DNA from: Sphingomonas carotinifaciens
GTDB lineage: Bacteria > Pseudomonadota > Alphaproteobacteria > Sphingomonadales > Sphingomonadaceae
Direction: 5' to 3'
NCBI RefSeq assembly: GCF_009789535.1
Contig: NZ_WSUT01000005.1
Span: forward strand, 1,735,501 to 1,799,500
Length of the DNA stretch: 64,000 nt
Below the pieces are notes generated by a model. That model searched no databases, had not been told where the DNA came from, and saw nothing but the letters and a program-made list of their open reading frames with translations. Each line of letters starts with the position of its first letter. The first letter of the stretch is position 1. Below are positions 27,424 through 35,736 of the stretch, in pieces. Both the position numbers and the translations under genes were made by a program.

Positions 27424-28539
27424 ATGAGCGAGACGGTTCTCATCACCGGCGGCGCCGGCTTTATCGGCCGTTTCGTTGCCGATGAACTGCTCGCCCGCGG
27501 CAACCGGGTCCGCGTTCTCGACAGCCTGATCGAGCAGGTGCACGGGCAGGTGGATCGCCCCCCGCTGCTGAACGACGAGGTCGAGTTGATCCGCGGCGAC
27601 GTGCGCGACGGCGATGCGGTGTCGCGCGCGCTGGACGGGGTGGACAGCGTCGTCCACCTCGCCGCCGAAGTGGGCGTCGGCCAGTCGATGTACGAGGTGG
27701 AACGCTATACCTCGACCAACGATGTTGGCACCGCGGTGCTGTTCGAGAAGCTGATCGACAAGCCGGTGCGCCGCGTCGTCACCGCCTCGTCCATGTCGAT
27801 CTATGGCGAGGGGCTGTACCGCGATGCGGACGGCAATCTGGTTGAGGATGCCGAGCGCCGGGGCCTGCGCGACGGTTTGTCCAACTGGGAGCCGGTCGAT
27901 GGGCAGGGGCGGCCGCTATCGCCGGTGGCGACGCCCGAATGGAAGCGTCCGAACCTTGCCTCGATCTACGCGCTCAACAAATATGTGCAGGAGCGCACCA
28001 CCCACATCATGGCCGCGCCCTATGGCATCGAGGGCGTGTGCCTGCGCCTGTTCAACGTCTATGGTCCAGGGCAAGCGCTGTCGAACCCCTATACCGGCGT
28101 GCTGGCGATCTTCGCCTCGCGCCTGCTCAACGGCCAGCAGCCGATGATCTTCGAGGATGGCGAGCAGCGCCGCGACTTCGTCCATGTGTCGGACGTGGCG
28201 CGCGCCTTTGCCGACTCGCTGACGCTGCCCCAGGCGGTCGGCGGCACGTTCAACATCGGATCGGGGCATGACCGCTCCGTCACCGAAGTGGCGACCGAAC
28301 TGGCCCGCGCGATGGGCAAGAACGACCTGACCCCCGAGGTCGTGGGCAAGGCGCGGATCGGCGACATCCGCCACTGTTTCTGCGACACCGGTCTGGCCGC
28401 CGAGAAGCTGGATTTCCGCGCGACGCAGGATTTCACGCGAGGACTGGCCGAGCTGGCCGAATGGGTCGCCGAGCAGACCGCCGAGGACAAGGTGGCGACG
28501 ATGCGCGCCGAACTGGAGAAGCGGGGGCTGGTGGCGTGA
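27424..28539 (+). CDS. NAD-dependent epimerase/dehydratase (dTDP-L-rhamnose 4-epimerase-like)
   Basis: A 371-residue extended SDR. It has the NAD motif TGGAGFIG near residues 8-15, HLAAEVGVGQSMYEVERY, ASSMSIYGEG, the catalytic YALNK (Tyr-x3-Lys), and FNVYGPGQALSNPYTGVLAIFASRLLNGQQPMIFEDGEQRRDFVHVSDV. The GVGQSMYE, SMSIYGEGLY and NPYTGVLAIF stretches recall dTDP-L-rhamnose 4-epimerases and related deoxysugar epimerases. It probably interconverts nucleotide sugars for the glycosyltransferases downstream. It is the first gene of the rightward arm, overlapping the next gene by GTGA. Confidence 0.88.
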   Translation: MSETVLITGGAGFIGRFVADELLARGNRVRVLDSLIEQVHGQVDRPPLLNDEVELIRGDVRDGDAVSRALDGVDSVVHLAAEVGVGQSMYEVERYTSTNDVGTAVLFEKLIDKPVRRVVTASSMSIYGEGLYRDADGNLVEDAERRGLRDGLSNWEPVDGQGRPLSPVATPEWKRPNLASIYALNKYVQERTTHIMAAPYGIEGVCLRLFNVYGPGQALSNPYTGVLAIFASRLLNGQQPMIFEDGEQRRDFVHVSDVARAFADSLTLPQAVGGTFNIGSGHDRSVTEVATELARAMGKNDLTPEVVGKARIGDIRHCFCDTGLAAEKLDFRATQDFTRGLAELAEWVAEQTAEDKVATMRAELEKRGLVA

Positions 28540-29603
28540 GCGACGACCGGCCCATCCTGATCACGGGCGGCGCTGGCTTTATCGGTTCGAACCTCGCGGA
28601 CCGGCTGGCGGGCGAGGGGCACCGCATCCGCGTCTATGACGCGCTCGCCCGCGCCGGGGTCGAGCAGAATCTGCACTGGTTGCAGAGCCGGCACGGCGAC
28701 CGGATCGAGGCGCGGATCGCCGATATTCGCGAGCAGGACGCGCTCGCCGATGCCGCTGCCGACGCCAAGGCGGTGTTCCATCTGGCCGCGCAGGTGGCGG
28801 TGACCACCAGCCTGGTCGACCCGGTGGACGACTTCACGATCAACATCGCGGCCACGCTGTCGTTGCTGGAGATGCTGCGCAAGCGGGGCGATGCGACGCC
28901 GCTGATCTTTGCGTCGACCAACAAGGTTTACGGCGATCTGGCCGACCTGGATTTCGCCGCGAGCGACAATGGCTATGCGCCGGTCGACGCCGCGATCCGC
29001 GACCATGGAATCGGCGAGGACCGGCCGCTCGACTTCCACACGCCCTATGGCTGCTCCAAGGGCGCGGCCGACCAATATGTGCTGGATTACGCGCGCAGCT
29101 ACGGCGTGCCGACCGCGGTGCTGCGGATGAGCTGCATCTACGGCCACCGTCAGATGGGGACAGAGGATCAGGGATGGGTCGCCCATTTCCTGATCCGCGC
29201 GCTCGAAGGGCGGCCGATCACGCTTTATGGCGACGGGCAGCAGGTGCGCGACATCCTCGACGTGTCGAATGCGGTCGATGCCTATGTGCGGGCCTGGGCC
29301 AATATCGACCGGGTGTCGGGGCAGGTGTTTAACCTTGGCGGCGGCGCGGACAATGCGGTCAGCCTGCGTACCCTGCTCGCCTATATCGGCACGCTGATCG
29401 GGCAGGACGTGGCGATCGACTATGCGGACTGGCGCGCGGGCGACCAGCGTTATTTCGTCGCCGACACGCGCAAGGCGGAAGCGGCCCTGGGGCTGGGCGC
29501 GAAGGTGCCGTGGCGCGAGGGCGTGGCGAATCTGGCGCGCTGGCTGGCGAGCGAGCGCCGGTTGAACCTGCCGGTCGGCGACATGACGGCGCTGGCGTCG
29601 TGA
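28536..29603 (+). CDS. NAD-dependent epimerase/dehydratase (CDP-paratose 2-epimerase-like)
   Basis: A 355-residue extended SDR. It opens with ILITGGAGFIGSNLADRL, then HLAAQVAVTTSLVDPVDDFTINIAATLSLLEMLR, FASTNKVYGDL, the catalytic YGCSKG (Tyr-x3-Lys) and RMSCIYGHRQMGTEDQGWVAHFLI. The AQVAVTTS, STNKVYG and SCIYG-RQ-G-EDQGWVAHF order matches CDP-tyvelose/paratose 2-epimerases. The actual sugar is unknown. The start is GTG 28536, overlapping the previous stop. Together with the preceding epimerase it suggests two alternative or sequential activated deoxysugars. Confidence 0.88.
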   Translation: MSDDRPILITGGAGFIGSNLADRLAGEGHRIRVYDALARAGVEQNLHWLQSRHGDRIEARIADIREQDALADAAADAKAVFHLAAQVAVTTSLVDPVDDFTINIAATLSLLEMLRKRGDATPLIFASTNKVYGDLADLDFAASDNGYAPVDAAIRDHGIGEDRPLDFHTPYGCSKGAADQYVLDYARSYGVPTAVLRMSCIYGHRQMGTEDQGWVAHFLIRALEGRPITLYGDGQQVRDILDVSNAVDAYVRAWANIDRVSGQVFNLGGGADNAVSLRTLLAYIGTLIGQDVAIDYADWRAGDQRYFVADTRKAEAALGLGAKVPWREGVANLARWLASERRLNLPVGDMTALAS

Positions 29604-29605
29604 CC

Positions 29606-30706
29606 ATGCGCATCCTGATGACCGCCGACGCGGTCGGTGGCGTCTGGCAATATGCGACCGATCTGGCCGCCTCGCTGGTGCCGCACGGGATCGAGACGGT
29701 GCTGGCGACGCTGGGCCCGCCGGCGACGGCGGCGCAGCGGGGCGAGGCGGCGGCCGTGCCGGGACTGACGCTGGTCGAAACCGGCCTGCCGCTCGACTGG
29801 CTGTGCGACGAACCCGGCCCGGTGCAGGCGGCGGGCGAGGCGATCCGCGCGCTGGCCGAGCGCGAGGGGGTGGGCCTGGTCCACCTCAACCAGCCCTGCC
29901 TTGCGGCCGAGACCAGCTATCCCGTGCCGGTCGTCGCGGTCATCCATGGCTGCGTCGCGACCTGGTGGGATGCCGCGCACGGCACCCAGCCCGACCGCGC
30001 CTTTGCCTGGCAGGCGCGGCTGGTGCGCGCCGGACTGATGCGCGCCGATGCGGTGGTCGCGCCCAGCGCCAGCTATGCCGCGATCGTCGCCCGCTGCCAC
30101 CGGCTGCCGACGCCGCCGCTGACCGTGCATAACGGCCGCGCCGCGCTGCCCGTGCCTGCGGGGCTCGCCCAGGCCGATCATGTGCTGACCGCCGGGCGGC
30201 TATGGGATCAGGTGAAGCGTGTCCGCCTGCTCGACGAGGCGGCGGGGCGCATCGCCTGGCCGATGCTCGCCGCCGGCCCGCTGGTCGCCCCGCATGGCGA
30301 GACGATCGAGCTCCGGCACGCCCGGTCGCTCGGTACGCTTTCCACCCCCGATCTGGCCGCGCAACTGGCACGCCGGCCGATCTTCGTCTCGTCGGCCAGC
30401 TTCGAACCGTTCGGCCTGTCGGTGCTGGAGGCGGCGGCGGCGGGCTGCGCGCTGGTGCTGTCGGGGATCGACACGTTTCGCGAGTTGTGGACGGGCGCTG
30501 CGCTGTTCGTCGACCCGGACGACGCCGATGGCTTTGCCGCCGCGATCGGCCGCGTCATCGCCGACCAGGCGCTGCGCCAGCATATGGGGGAGGCCGCCCG
30601 CATCCGGGCCGCCCGCTACACCCCCGATGCGATGGCCGGTGCCATGGCCTCCATCTATGCCGGCCTGCTCGGCGCGGCCAAGCCCTCCACCAAGGTCGCC
30701 GCATGA
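29606..30706 (+). CDS. Glycosyltransferase family 4 (GT-B) protein
   Basis: A 366-residue GT-B enzyme. The N-terminal domain starts ILMTADAVGGVWQYATDLAASL, where the GG-V pattern is the acceptor loop. The C-terminal domain has the donor-binding region ending FVSSASFEPFGLSVLEAAAAGCALVLSGIDTFRELW, the E-x7-E motif (EPFGLSVLE). It transfers a sugar from a nucleotide donor to a glycan or small acceptor, in the cytosol. GTG 29600 (GTGA overlap with the previous stop) or ATG 29606 may be the start; I used the ATG. Its stop overlaps the first CgeB gene by ATGA. Confidence 0.88.
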   Translation: MRILMTADAVGGVWQYATDLAASLVPHGIETVLATLGPPATAAQRGEAAAVPGLTLVETGLPLDWLCDEPGPVQAAGEAIRALAEREGVGLVHLNQPCLAAETSYPVPVVAVIHGCVATWWDAAHGTQPDRAFAWQARLVRAGLMRADAVVAPSASYAAIVARCHRLPTPPLTVHNGRAALPVPAGLAQADHVLTAGRLWDQVKRVRLLDEAAGRIAWPMLAAGPLVAPHGETIELRHARSLGTLSTPDLAAQLARRPIFVSSASFEPFGLSVLEAAAAGCALVLSGIDTFRELWTGAALFVDPDDADGFAAAIGRVIADQALRQHMGEAARIRAARYTPDAMAGAMASIYAGLLGAAKPSTKVAA

Positions 30707-31815
30707 AGATCGTCTATTTCACCCACAGCCTGCAATCCTGCTGGAACCACGGCAACGCCCATTTCCTGCGCGGCGTGCTGAGCGACCTGATCGCGCGCGG
30801 GCATGACGTGCGCGTCTATGAGCCGATCAACCCCTGGAGCCTGACCAACCTGCTGGCCGATGCGGGCGAGGCGGGGCTGGAGCCCTATCGCCGCCATTAT
30901 CCGGAACTGTCCTCCCAGAGCATCGCGCCCGAAATCGCGCTGGAGCCGCTGGTCGACGGGGCGGATCTGGTCATCGTCCATGAATGGAACGAGCCGGCAC
31001 TGGTCGCCGCGATCGGCGATGTGCGCAGGCGGGGCGGTTCGTTCCGCCTGCTGTTCCACGACACCCATCACCGCGCGGTCAGTGCCCCGGACGAGATGAC
31101 CGCCTTCGACCTGTCGGGCTATGACGGCGTGCTGGCGTTCGGCGAAACGCTGTCCGAGGTTTATCGCGGCTGGGGCTGGGAGGGCCGGGTATGGACCTGG
31201 CATGAGGCGGCCGACACCCGCCGCTTCCACCCGCCGGCCGAGGAAGGCGCACGGTCCGGACTCGTCTGGATCGGCAATTGGGGCGATGGCGAGCGGACGC
31301 GCGAACTGGAAAGCTTCCTGTTCCGGCCCGCCGCCGAAGCCGGGCTGCCGCTCGATATCTACGGTGTCCGCTACCCTGACGAAGCCAGGGCAATGCTGGC
31401 CGCGCATGGTGCCCGCTATCATGGCTGGGTGCCCAATGCCGGCGCGCCCGACATCTTCGCCCGCGCGCTCGCCACGGTGCACGTGCCGCGCCGTTATTAT
31501 GCGACGATCCTGCCCGGCATTCCCACCATCCGCGTGTTCGAGGCGCTGGCCTGCGGCATCCCGCTCGTCTCCGCACCGTGGGAGGATGCCGAAAGCCTGT
31601 TCCGGCCCGGCACCGACTATCTGGTCGCGGCCGATGGCGCCGCGATGACCCGGCAGCTGCGGGCACTGGCCGAAGACGCCGATCTGCGCGCCGCGCTGGT
31701 CGCCGCGGGGCTGGAGACGATCCACGCCCGCCACACCTGCGCGCACCGCGTCGACGAACTGCTTGCCATCGCGCGCCAGTTGCACGCGCCCGCGCCCCAG
31801 AGGACCGCCGCATGA
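30703..31815 (+). CDS. CgeB-type glycosyltransferase, first of three tandem paralogues
   Basis: A 370-residue GT-B-like protein. It starts MKIVYFTHSLQSCWNHGNAHFLRGVLSDLIARGHDVRVYEP and ends with the CgeB C-terminal signature IPTIRVFEALACGIPLVSAPWEDAESLFRPGTDYLVAADG (R-x-FE-A-x2-C-x3-L, then W-x2-x2-x-F-x-P). In Bacillus, CgeB acts in spore-surface glycosylation; most homologues are undescribed. The N-terminal GNAHFLRG resembles the WGNGHATTFRALL of the third copy. ATG overlaps the previous stop. It probably acts on the same product as its two neighbours, each adding a different sugar or position. Confidence 0.85.
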   Translation: MKIVYFTHSLQSCWNHGNAHFLRGVLSDLIARGHDVRVYEPINPWSLTNLLADAGEAGLEPYRRHYPELSSQSIAPEIALEPLVDGADLVIVHEWNEPALVAAIGDVRRRGGSFRLLFHDTHHRAVSAPDEMTAFDLSGYDGVLAFGETLSEVYRGWGWEGRVWTWHEAADTRRFHPPAEEGARSGLVWIGNWGDGERTRELESFLFRPAAEAGLPLDIYGVRYPDEARAMLAAHGARYHGWVPNAGAPDIFARALATVHVPRRYYATILPGIPTIRVFEALACGIPLVSAPWEDAESLFRPGTDYLVAADGAAMTRQLRALAEDADLRAALVAAGLETIHARHTCAHRVDELLAIARQLHAPAPQRTAA

Positions 31816-32900
31816 AGATCGCCTTTTACGGCTCCAGCCTCGTTTCCTCCTACTGGAACGGTGCCGCCACCTATTATCGCGGCATATTGAGCGCGCTCGC
31901 CCGCCACGGCTGGGACATCACCTTTTACGAGCCCGACGCGTTCGACCGGCAGAAGCATCGCGATATCGATCCGCCCTCCTACGCCCGATCGGTCGTCTAT
32001 CCCGCCACCCCGGAGGCGCTGCGCGACGTGCTGGCGGAGGCGCGGGGCGCCGACATCGTGGTGAAGGCGAACGGCGTCGGCGTGTTCGACCGCGAACTGC
32101 TGGAAGGCATCATCGCCAATGCCGGGCCCCACGCGCTCAAGATCTTCTGGGATGTCGATGCCGCCGCGACGCTGGACGAGATGCGCGGCGACGCGTCGCA
32201 CCCCGTGCTCGCCGCGCTCCCCGATCTGGACATGGTGCTGACCTATGGCGGCGGGCCGCCGGTGGTGGACGCCTATACCGGCTTCGGCGCGAAACGGTGC
32301 ATCCCCGTCTACAATGCGCTGGACCCGGAGACGCATCATCCGGTCGCGCCCGATCCGCGCTTTGCCTGCGATCTCGCCTTTCTGGGCAATCGCCTGCCCG
32401 ACCGCGAGGCGCGGGTGGAGGAATTCTTCCTGAAGCCCGCCGCCCGCCTCGCCGATCGCCGGTTCCTGATCGGCGGCAATGGCTGGGAAACGAAGCAGAT
32501 GCCCGGCAATGTCCGCCACCGCGGCCATGTCTACACCGCCGAGCACAACGCCTTCAACTGCACGCCGCGCGCGGTGCTGAACGTCGCACGTGACTCGATG
32601 GCGCATATCGGCTTCTCGCCCGCCACCCGCGTGTTCGAGGCGGCGGGCGCGGCGGCCTGCCTGATCACCGATGCGTGGGAAGGGATCGAACAGTTCCTGA
32701 CCCCCGACAGCGAAGTGCTGGTCGCGCGCGACGGGCAGGACGTGGCGGATCATCTGGCGGCGCTGACCACCGAGCGGGCGCAGGCGATCGGGCAGGCGGC
32801 GAAAGCGCGGGTGCTGGCCGAACATACCTATGAACTGCGCGCGGTGCAGGTGGACGCGCTGTTCCGCGACCATCTCGCCCGGCAGGCGGTGCCGGCATGA
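31812..32900 (+). CDS. CgeB-type glycosyltransferase, second of three tandem paralogues
   Basis: A 362-residue protein. It starts MKIAFYGSSLVSSYWNGAATYYRGILSALARHGWDITFYEPDAFDRQ, and continues with FWDVDAAATLDEM, VLTYGGGPPVVDAYTGFGAKRCIPVYNALDPETHHP, DLAFLGNRLPDRE and the CgeB end SPATRVFEAAGAAACLITDAWEGIEQFLTPDSEVLVARDG. The shared layout with copies 1 and 3 shows descent by duplication, though sequence is well diverged. It is coupled on both sides by ATGA overlaps. No signal peptide is present, so it acts in the cytosol. Confidence 0.87.
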   Translation: MKIAFYGSSLVSSYWNGAATYYRGILSALARHGWDITFYEPDAFDRQKHRDIDPPSYARSVVYPATPEALRDVLAEARGADIVVKANGVGVFDRELLEGIIANAGPHALKIFWDVDAAATLDEMRGDASHPVLAALPDLDMVLTYGGGPPVVDAYTGFGAKRCIPVYNALDPETHHPVAPDPRFACDLAFLGNRLPDREARVEEFFLKPAARLADRRFLIGGNGWETKQMPGNVRHRGHVYTAEHNAFNCTPRAVLNVARDSMAHIGFSPATRVFEAAGAAACLITDAWEGIEQFLTPDSEVLVARDGQDVADHLAALTTERAQAIGQAAKARVLAEHTYELRAVQVDALFRDHLARQAVPA

Positions 32901-33976
32901 GGCTCGTCGTCCTTGGCCTGTCGCTGTCCTCGTCCTGGGGCAATGGCCACGCCACCACCTTTCGCGCGCTGCTGAAGGCATTTGCCGCGCGCGGGCACGA
33001 TATCCTGTTCCTAGAACGCGACGTCCCCTGGTATGCCAGCCAGCGCGACTGCACCGATCCCGATTATTGCGAACTGGTCTTTTACGCCGACCTGGACGAA
33101 CTGCGCAGCCGCTGGGGCAAGGCGATCGCTGAGGCCGATGCGGTGATCGTCGGCTCCTATGTGCCGCAAGGCGTGGAGGTCGGGCGGCTGGTGCAGGAAC
33201 TGGCGCGCGGCGTCACCGCCTTTTACGACATCGACACGCCCGTGACGCTCGCCAAGCTGGAACGCGGCGACTTCGAATATCTCTCGCCGGCGGTGATCCC
33301 CGGCTACGACCTGTATCTGTCGTTCACCGGTGGGCCGACGCTGGACCATCTGGAGCGGCAATATGGCTCGCCGGCCGCGCGCGCGCTGTTCTGCTCGGTG
33401 GACGAGGATGCCTATCGGCCGCTGGAGGTGGCTTCGCGTTGGGACCTCTCCTATCTCGGCACCTACAGCCCCGATCGCCAACCGACGCTGGAGCGGCTGT
33501 TGCTGGAGCCGGCGCGGCGCATGCCCGATCGCCGCTTCGTCGTTGCCGGGCCGCAATATCCCGCCGACATCGACTGGCCGGCCAATGTCGAGCGGATCGA
33601 GCATTGCCCGCCTGCCGACCATGCCGCTTTCTACTCCGCCTCGCGCTTCACGCTGAACGTGACGCGGGGCGACATGATCGCGCGCGGCTGGTCGCCCTCG
33701 GTGCGCCTGTTCGAGGCCGCGGCCTGCGCCACGCCGATCATCTCCGACATCTGGGAGGGGCTGGACCAGCTCTTCGTGCCGCAATCGGAAATCATCCTGG
33801 CGGACGGCACCGAGGCGGTGGTGGCGGCGCTGTCCGGCGAGGATGCCGGGGCGATGGGCCGTGCCGCACAGGCCCGCGTGCTGGCCCAGCATACCGCGCG
33901 CCACCGCGCGGCCGAACTCGAAGCATATCTGGAACATGCCGCAACAGCGGCCGCACGCGAGCCGCAGGTCGCGTGA
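32897..33976 (+). CDS. CgeB-type glycosyltransferase, third of three tandem paralogues
   Basis: A 359-residue protein. It begins MRLVVLGLSLSSSWGNGHATTFRALLKAFAARGHDILFLERD, followed by FYDIDTPVTLAKLERG, LYLSFTGGPTLDHLERQYGSPAARALFCSVDEDAYRP, DLSYLGTYSPDRQPTLERLLLEPARRMPDRRFVVAGPQYP and the end SPSVRLFEAAACATPIISDIWEGLDQLFVPQSEIILADG. It is closest in motif content to copy 2 (SP-[AS]-x-R-[VL]-FEAA, W-EG-[IL]-[ED]-QF). It ends 25 nt before the UDP-xylose-synthase-like gene. The acceptor and donor are unknown. Confidence 0.87.
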   Translation: MRLVVLGLSLSSSWGNGHATTFRALLKAFAARGHDILFLERDVPWYASQRDCTDPDYCELVFYADLDELRSRWGKAIAEADAVIVGSYVPQGVEVGRLVQELARGVTAFYDIDTPVTLAKLERGDFEYLSPAVIPGYDLYLSFTGGPTLDHLERQYGSPAARALFCSVDEDAYRPLEVASRWDLSYLGTYSPDRQPTLERLLLEPARRMPDRRFVVAGPQYPADIDWPANVERIEHCPPADHAAFYSASRFTLNVTRGDMIARGWSPSVRLFEAAACATPIISDIWEGLDQLFVPQSEIILADGTEAVVAALSGEDAGAMGRAAQARVLAQHTARHRAAELEAYLEHAATAAAREPQVA

Positions 33977-34001
33977 CGATGACCATGGAAAGGAAGAGGC
34001 A

Positions 34002-34994
34002 ATGGCAGCATCGGAGGAGGTGATCCTGATCGCGGGCGGCGCGGGGTTCATCGGCTCGCACCTGACCGCGCGATTGTTGGACGAGGGGCGGCAGGTGATC
34101 GTCCTCGACAATCTGCAGACCGCGCGCCCCTCCAACCTGCGTCTGCTGGAAGGGCGGCCGGGCTTCACCTTCGTGCAAGGCGACATCGTCGATCCGCTGC
34201 CCGAGGCGGTGTTGCGCGAAGCGGGCCGCATCGTGCGCATCTACAATCTGGCCTGTGCCGCCTCCCCGCCGCAATATCAGGTCGATCCCGAACACACGAT
34301 GCTGACCAACGTGATGGGCACCAACCATCTGTTGCGCCTCGCCGAGCAGACGGGCGCGCGCTTCCTGCTCACCTCCACGTCCGAAGTGTACGGCGACCCG
34401 GAGGTGCATCCGCAGGTAGAAGGTTATCGCGGCTGGGTGAACTGCACCGGGCCCCGCGCCTGCTATGACGAGGGCAAGCGCGCCGCTGAGGCGCTGACCT
34501 TCGACTATGCGCGCATGAAGCGTGCCCAGGTCCGCGTCGCGCGCATCTTCAACACCTATGGCCCGCAGATGCATCCCGATGATGGCCGCGTCGTCTCCAA
34601 CCTGATCTGCCAGGCGCTGTCGAACCGCGACATCACCATTCACGGCGACGGCACGCAGACGCGCAGCTTCTGCTATGTCTCCGACATGGTCGACGCGCTG
34701 ATCCGCCTGATGGAAAGCGAGATCGACGGGCTGGAGCCGGTCAATCTGGGCAACCCCAACGAGCTGACCGTGTCGGACTTGGCGGAGAAGGTGGTGGCGA
34801 TGACGGGCAGCACCAACCGGCTGGTCTATACCCCGCTCCCCCAGGACGATCCCCGCCGCCGCCGCCCGAACATCGACCGGGCAAAGGCGCTGCTCGGCTG
34901 GGAACCGCGCGTGCCGCTGGCCGACGGTCTTGCCAAGACCTGCGCGTGGTTCGCCGAGGAACTGGGGCGCGTGCCGCAACGGGTGGCGGCGTAG
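34002..34994 (+). CDS. UDP-glucuronate decarboxylase-like protein (UDP-xylose synthase type)
   Basis: A 330-residue extended SDR. It has ILIAGGAGFIGSHLTARLLDEGRQVIVLDNLQTA, IYNLACAASPPQYQVDPEHTMLTNVMGTNHLLRLAEQTGARFLLTSTSEVYGDPEVHPQ, the catalytic YDEGKRAAEAL (Tyr-x3-Lys) and RIFNTYGPQMHPDDGRVVSNLICQAL. ASPPxYQ, TSEVYGDPxxHPQ, YDEGKR and IFNTYGPxM are signatures of UDP-xylose synthase and its dTDP-glucose dehydratase relatives. If so it makes UDP-xylose, which fits the beta-xylosidase-like protein in the opposite arm. ATG 34002 follows AGGAAGAGGC. It ends the rightward arm. Confidence 0.88.
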   Translation: MAASEEVILIAGGAGFIGSHLTARLLDEGRQVIVLDNLQTARPSNLRLLEGRPGFTFVQGDIVDPLPEAVLREAGRIVRIYNLACAASPPQYQVDPEHTMLTNVMGTNHLLRLAEQTGARFLLTSTSEVYGDPEVHPQVEGYRGWVNCTGPRACYDEGKRAAEALTFDYARMKRAQVRVARIFNTYGPQMHPDDGRVVSNLICQALSNRDITIHGDGTQTRSFCYVSDMVDALIRLMESEIDGLEPVNLGNPNELTVSDLAEKVVAMTGSTNRLVYTPLPQDDPRRRRPNIDRAKALLGWEPRVPLADGLAKTCAWFAEELGRVPQRVAA

Positions 34995-34998
34995 AGCC

Positions 34999-35736
34999 TC
35001 AGCCCCGGCCCGCGCGAACCGCCGCCAGCACCCGCTCCGCCAGCTCCGGCCGGCAGATCAGCAGGTCGGGCAGCAGCGGGTTCTCGCAATTATAGACGAG
35101 CGGGCTGCCGTCGATGCGCGACGCGTGCAGCCCGGCGGCCATCGCCACCGCGGCGGGCGCGCAATTGTCCCATTCATATTGCCCGCCGTCATGCAGGTAG
35201 ATGTCGGCGCGCCCGTCGACCACCGCCATCGCCTTGGCACCGGCCGACCCCATCGGGATCATCGTCGCGCCGAGCGCCTCGCCGACGCCGCGCGCGATTT
35301 CCGGCGCGCGGGAGCGGCTGACCACCACCCGCAACCGATCGGGCAGGGGGGGCGGGGTCGCCGCCACATCGTCGGTCGCGAACACGCGGGCCAGCGCCGG
35401 CACCGCCACGGCGCCCACCGCCGGGCGGCCGTCGATCGCCAGCCCGATATGCACCGCCCATTCGTCCGATCCGCTGGCATATTCGCGCGTGCCGTCCAGC
35501 GGGTCGACGATCCACACCCGTCGCGCCGCGCAGCGCGCACGGTCGTCCACCGACTCCTCGGACAGGATGAAATCGTCCGGCCGGGCGGCACGCAGCCGGT
35601 CGAGGATCAGCAGGTTCGCGTCATGGTCGCCGCGGTCGCCCAGCGTCTTGCCGGAACAGTCGCCGGCGCCGCGGATGCGCGCCAGCAACGCCCCCGCCTC
35701 CAGCGCCACCGCGCGTGCAAGCTCCGCATCGGTCAC
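34999..35736 (-). CDS. cysQ: 3'(2'),5'-bisphosphate nucleotidase CysQ
   Basis: A 245-residue FIG-superfamily phosphatase. Metal-binding motifs are present: LSEES (Glu), [14 protein letters not shown] (the D-P-L-D-G-T motif that distinguishes CysQ/IMPase), and [16 protein letters not shown] (W-D-x-C/A-P/A motif). It hydrolyses PAP (3'-phosphoadenosine 5'-phosphate), the by-product of PAPS use, and possibly PAPS. Start GTG 35736 overlaps the cysNC stop (GTGA); GTG 35751 is an alternative. Lying directly after cysNC, it completes a PAPS synthesis and PAP recycling operon. Confidence 0.92.
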   Translation of the reverse strand: MTDAELARAVALEAGALLARIRGAGDCSGKTLGDRGDHDANLLILDRLRAARPDDFILSEESVDDRARCAARRVWIVDPLDGTREYASGSDEWAVHIGLAIDGRPAVGAVAVPALARVFATDDVAATPPPLPDRLRVVVSRSRAPEIARGVGEALGATMIPMGSAGAKAMAVVDGRADIYLHDGGQYEWDNCAPAAVAMAAGLHASRIDGSPLVYNCENPLLPDLLICRPELAERVLAAVRAGRG

